From NCBI GenBank assembly GCA_014239715.1, contig JAAZYJ010000032.1, positions 1 through 8,553 of the forward strand: DNA of 8,553 nucleotides, written 5' to 3'. The notes beneath the pieces were generated by a model, which worked only from the letters and a program-made list of their open reading frames with translations, was not told where the DNA came from and did not search any database. Every line of letters starts with the position of its first letter. Within the stretch, counting starts at the first letter, position 1. Source of the DNA: Flavobacteriales bacterium (lineage in GTDB: Bacteria; Bacteroidota; Bacteroidia; Flavobacteriales; Parvicellaceae). Positions 8,193 to 8,553 of this stretch are shown one piece after another. The position numbers and the translations under genes are program-made.

Positions 8193-8553
8193 TATTCGCT
8201 TCTTTGTCTGACCGTTCTTTGTTCAATCCTCTTTTCGAATTTTTCTCCTTGAAAAATCCGTTGGACAAATATACCCGGTGTGTGTATAAAATTTGGGTCA
8301 AGGTCTCCGGGCTGAACCAGCTCTTCCACCTCTGCAATCGTAATCTTTCCGGCCATTGCCATCATTGGATTGAAATTTCTTGCCGTTCCTTTGTAAATTA
8401 AGTTCCCTTCGGTGTCTCCTTTCCAGGCCTTAACGATGGCAAAGTCAGGGTCAAAAGCCTTTTCCAGAACGTGCATTTTTCCTCCGAATTCTCTTGTTTC
8501 TTTTCCTTCCGCCACTTCAGTGCCGTAGCCAGCCGGGGTGTAAAATGCCGGAA
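8192..8553 (-). CDS. scoA: 3-oxoacid CoA-transferase subunit A, C-terminal half (5' end outside the window)
   Basis: The frame is open to the right edge and encodes about the last 119 residues of the A chain, which is normally near 230 residues, so roughly half is missing. It begins [18 protein letters not shown], the conserved segment of SCOT A, and continues with [24 protein letters not shown], which fits the CoA-binding region, then [10 protein letters not shown] and a basic tail. A GTG codon at 8515 could be mistaken for a start, but the conserved sequence continues upstream of it, so the gene is cut by the window edge rather than short. It is the first visible gene of the leftward unit with subunit B and, possibly, the membrane glycosyltransferase at 5933-7459. 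The promoter lies outside the window. Confidence 0.95.
   Translation of the reverse strand, partial: PAFYTPAGYGTEVAEGKETREFGGKMHVLEKAFDPDFAIVKAWKGDTEGNLIYKGTARNFNPMMAMAGKITIAEVEELVQPGDLDPNFIHTPGIFVQRIFQGEKFEKRIEQRTVRQRSE

Noticed and set aside
8192..8515. Reading scoA as a complete short protein starting at GTG 8515
   Set aside because: The conserved [10 protein letters not shown] segment continues in frame upstream to the window edge, so GTG 8515 encodes an internal Val.
1..8553. Mobile element, CRISPR array, tRNA or defence system
   Set aside because: No transposase, integrase, direct-repeat array, cloverleaf or nuclease-type gene was found on either strand.

Overview
The window looks like chromosomal DNA from a member of the Bacteroidota, probably a free-living or marine Cytophagia/Flavobacteriia-like lineage. 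The pointers are: start codons with almost no Shine-Dalgarno sequence; a perfect Bacteroidota-type -7 box (TATCTTTG) upstream of one gene; a secreted FG-GAP/ASPIC-UnbV lipoprotein; a stand-alone fused peptide-type ABC ATPase with the linker typical of this phylum; and moderately AT-rich DNA. No rRNA, tRNA, CRISPR array, insertion sequence or prophage gene was found. The assignment rests on protein character and motifs alone and is not species-level.

Layout from left to right. (1) 1-104, +: the last 33 codons of an unrecognised gene. (2) 286-2088, +: an oligopeptide/dipeptide-type ABC ATPase with two complete nucleotide-binding domains in one chain. (3) 2077-4187, -: a two-gene unit read leftward, a polyprenyl-phosphate-sugar-synthase-like GT2 glycosyltransferase (3465-4187) followed by a PMT/GT39-like multipass membrane glycosyltransferase (2077-3468). 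The two touch through a GTGATG start/stop overlap, and the second gene's 3' end runs 12 bases into the ABC gene. (4) 4326-5798, +: a lipoprotein with seven regularly spaced FG-GAP/VCBS repeats and a C-terminal ASPIC/UnbV domain, followed by a small hairpin terminator. (5) 5933-8553, -: a second, unrelated-looking GT39/ArnT-like membrane glycosyltransferase downstream of the two subunits of a 3-oxoacid (succinyl-CoA:acetoacetate) CoA-transferase; the A subunit runs off the right edge.

How the genes may work together. The GT2 and the adjacent GT39-like protein form a coherent pair: the first would charge a polyprenyl-phosphate carrier with a sugar on the cytoplasmic face, and the second would use it on the periplasmic face. 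The FG-GAP lipoprotein, read divergently from the GT2, is an exported surface or periplasmic protein, and the second membrane glycosyltransferase lies on its far side. A surface or protein glycosylation role for this middle block is an inference from neighbourhood only. The ABC ATPase and the CoA-transferase are ordinary metabolic genes that frame the block. I see no clear evidence of a previously undescribed system. The points most worth a second look are the missing canonical start of the second membrane glycosyltransferase, the seven-blade propeller with uneven calcium-loop conservation, and the shared divergent promoter region near 4207.
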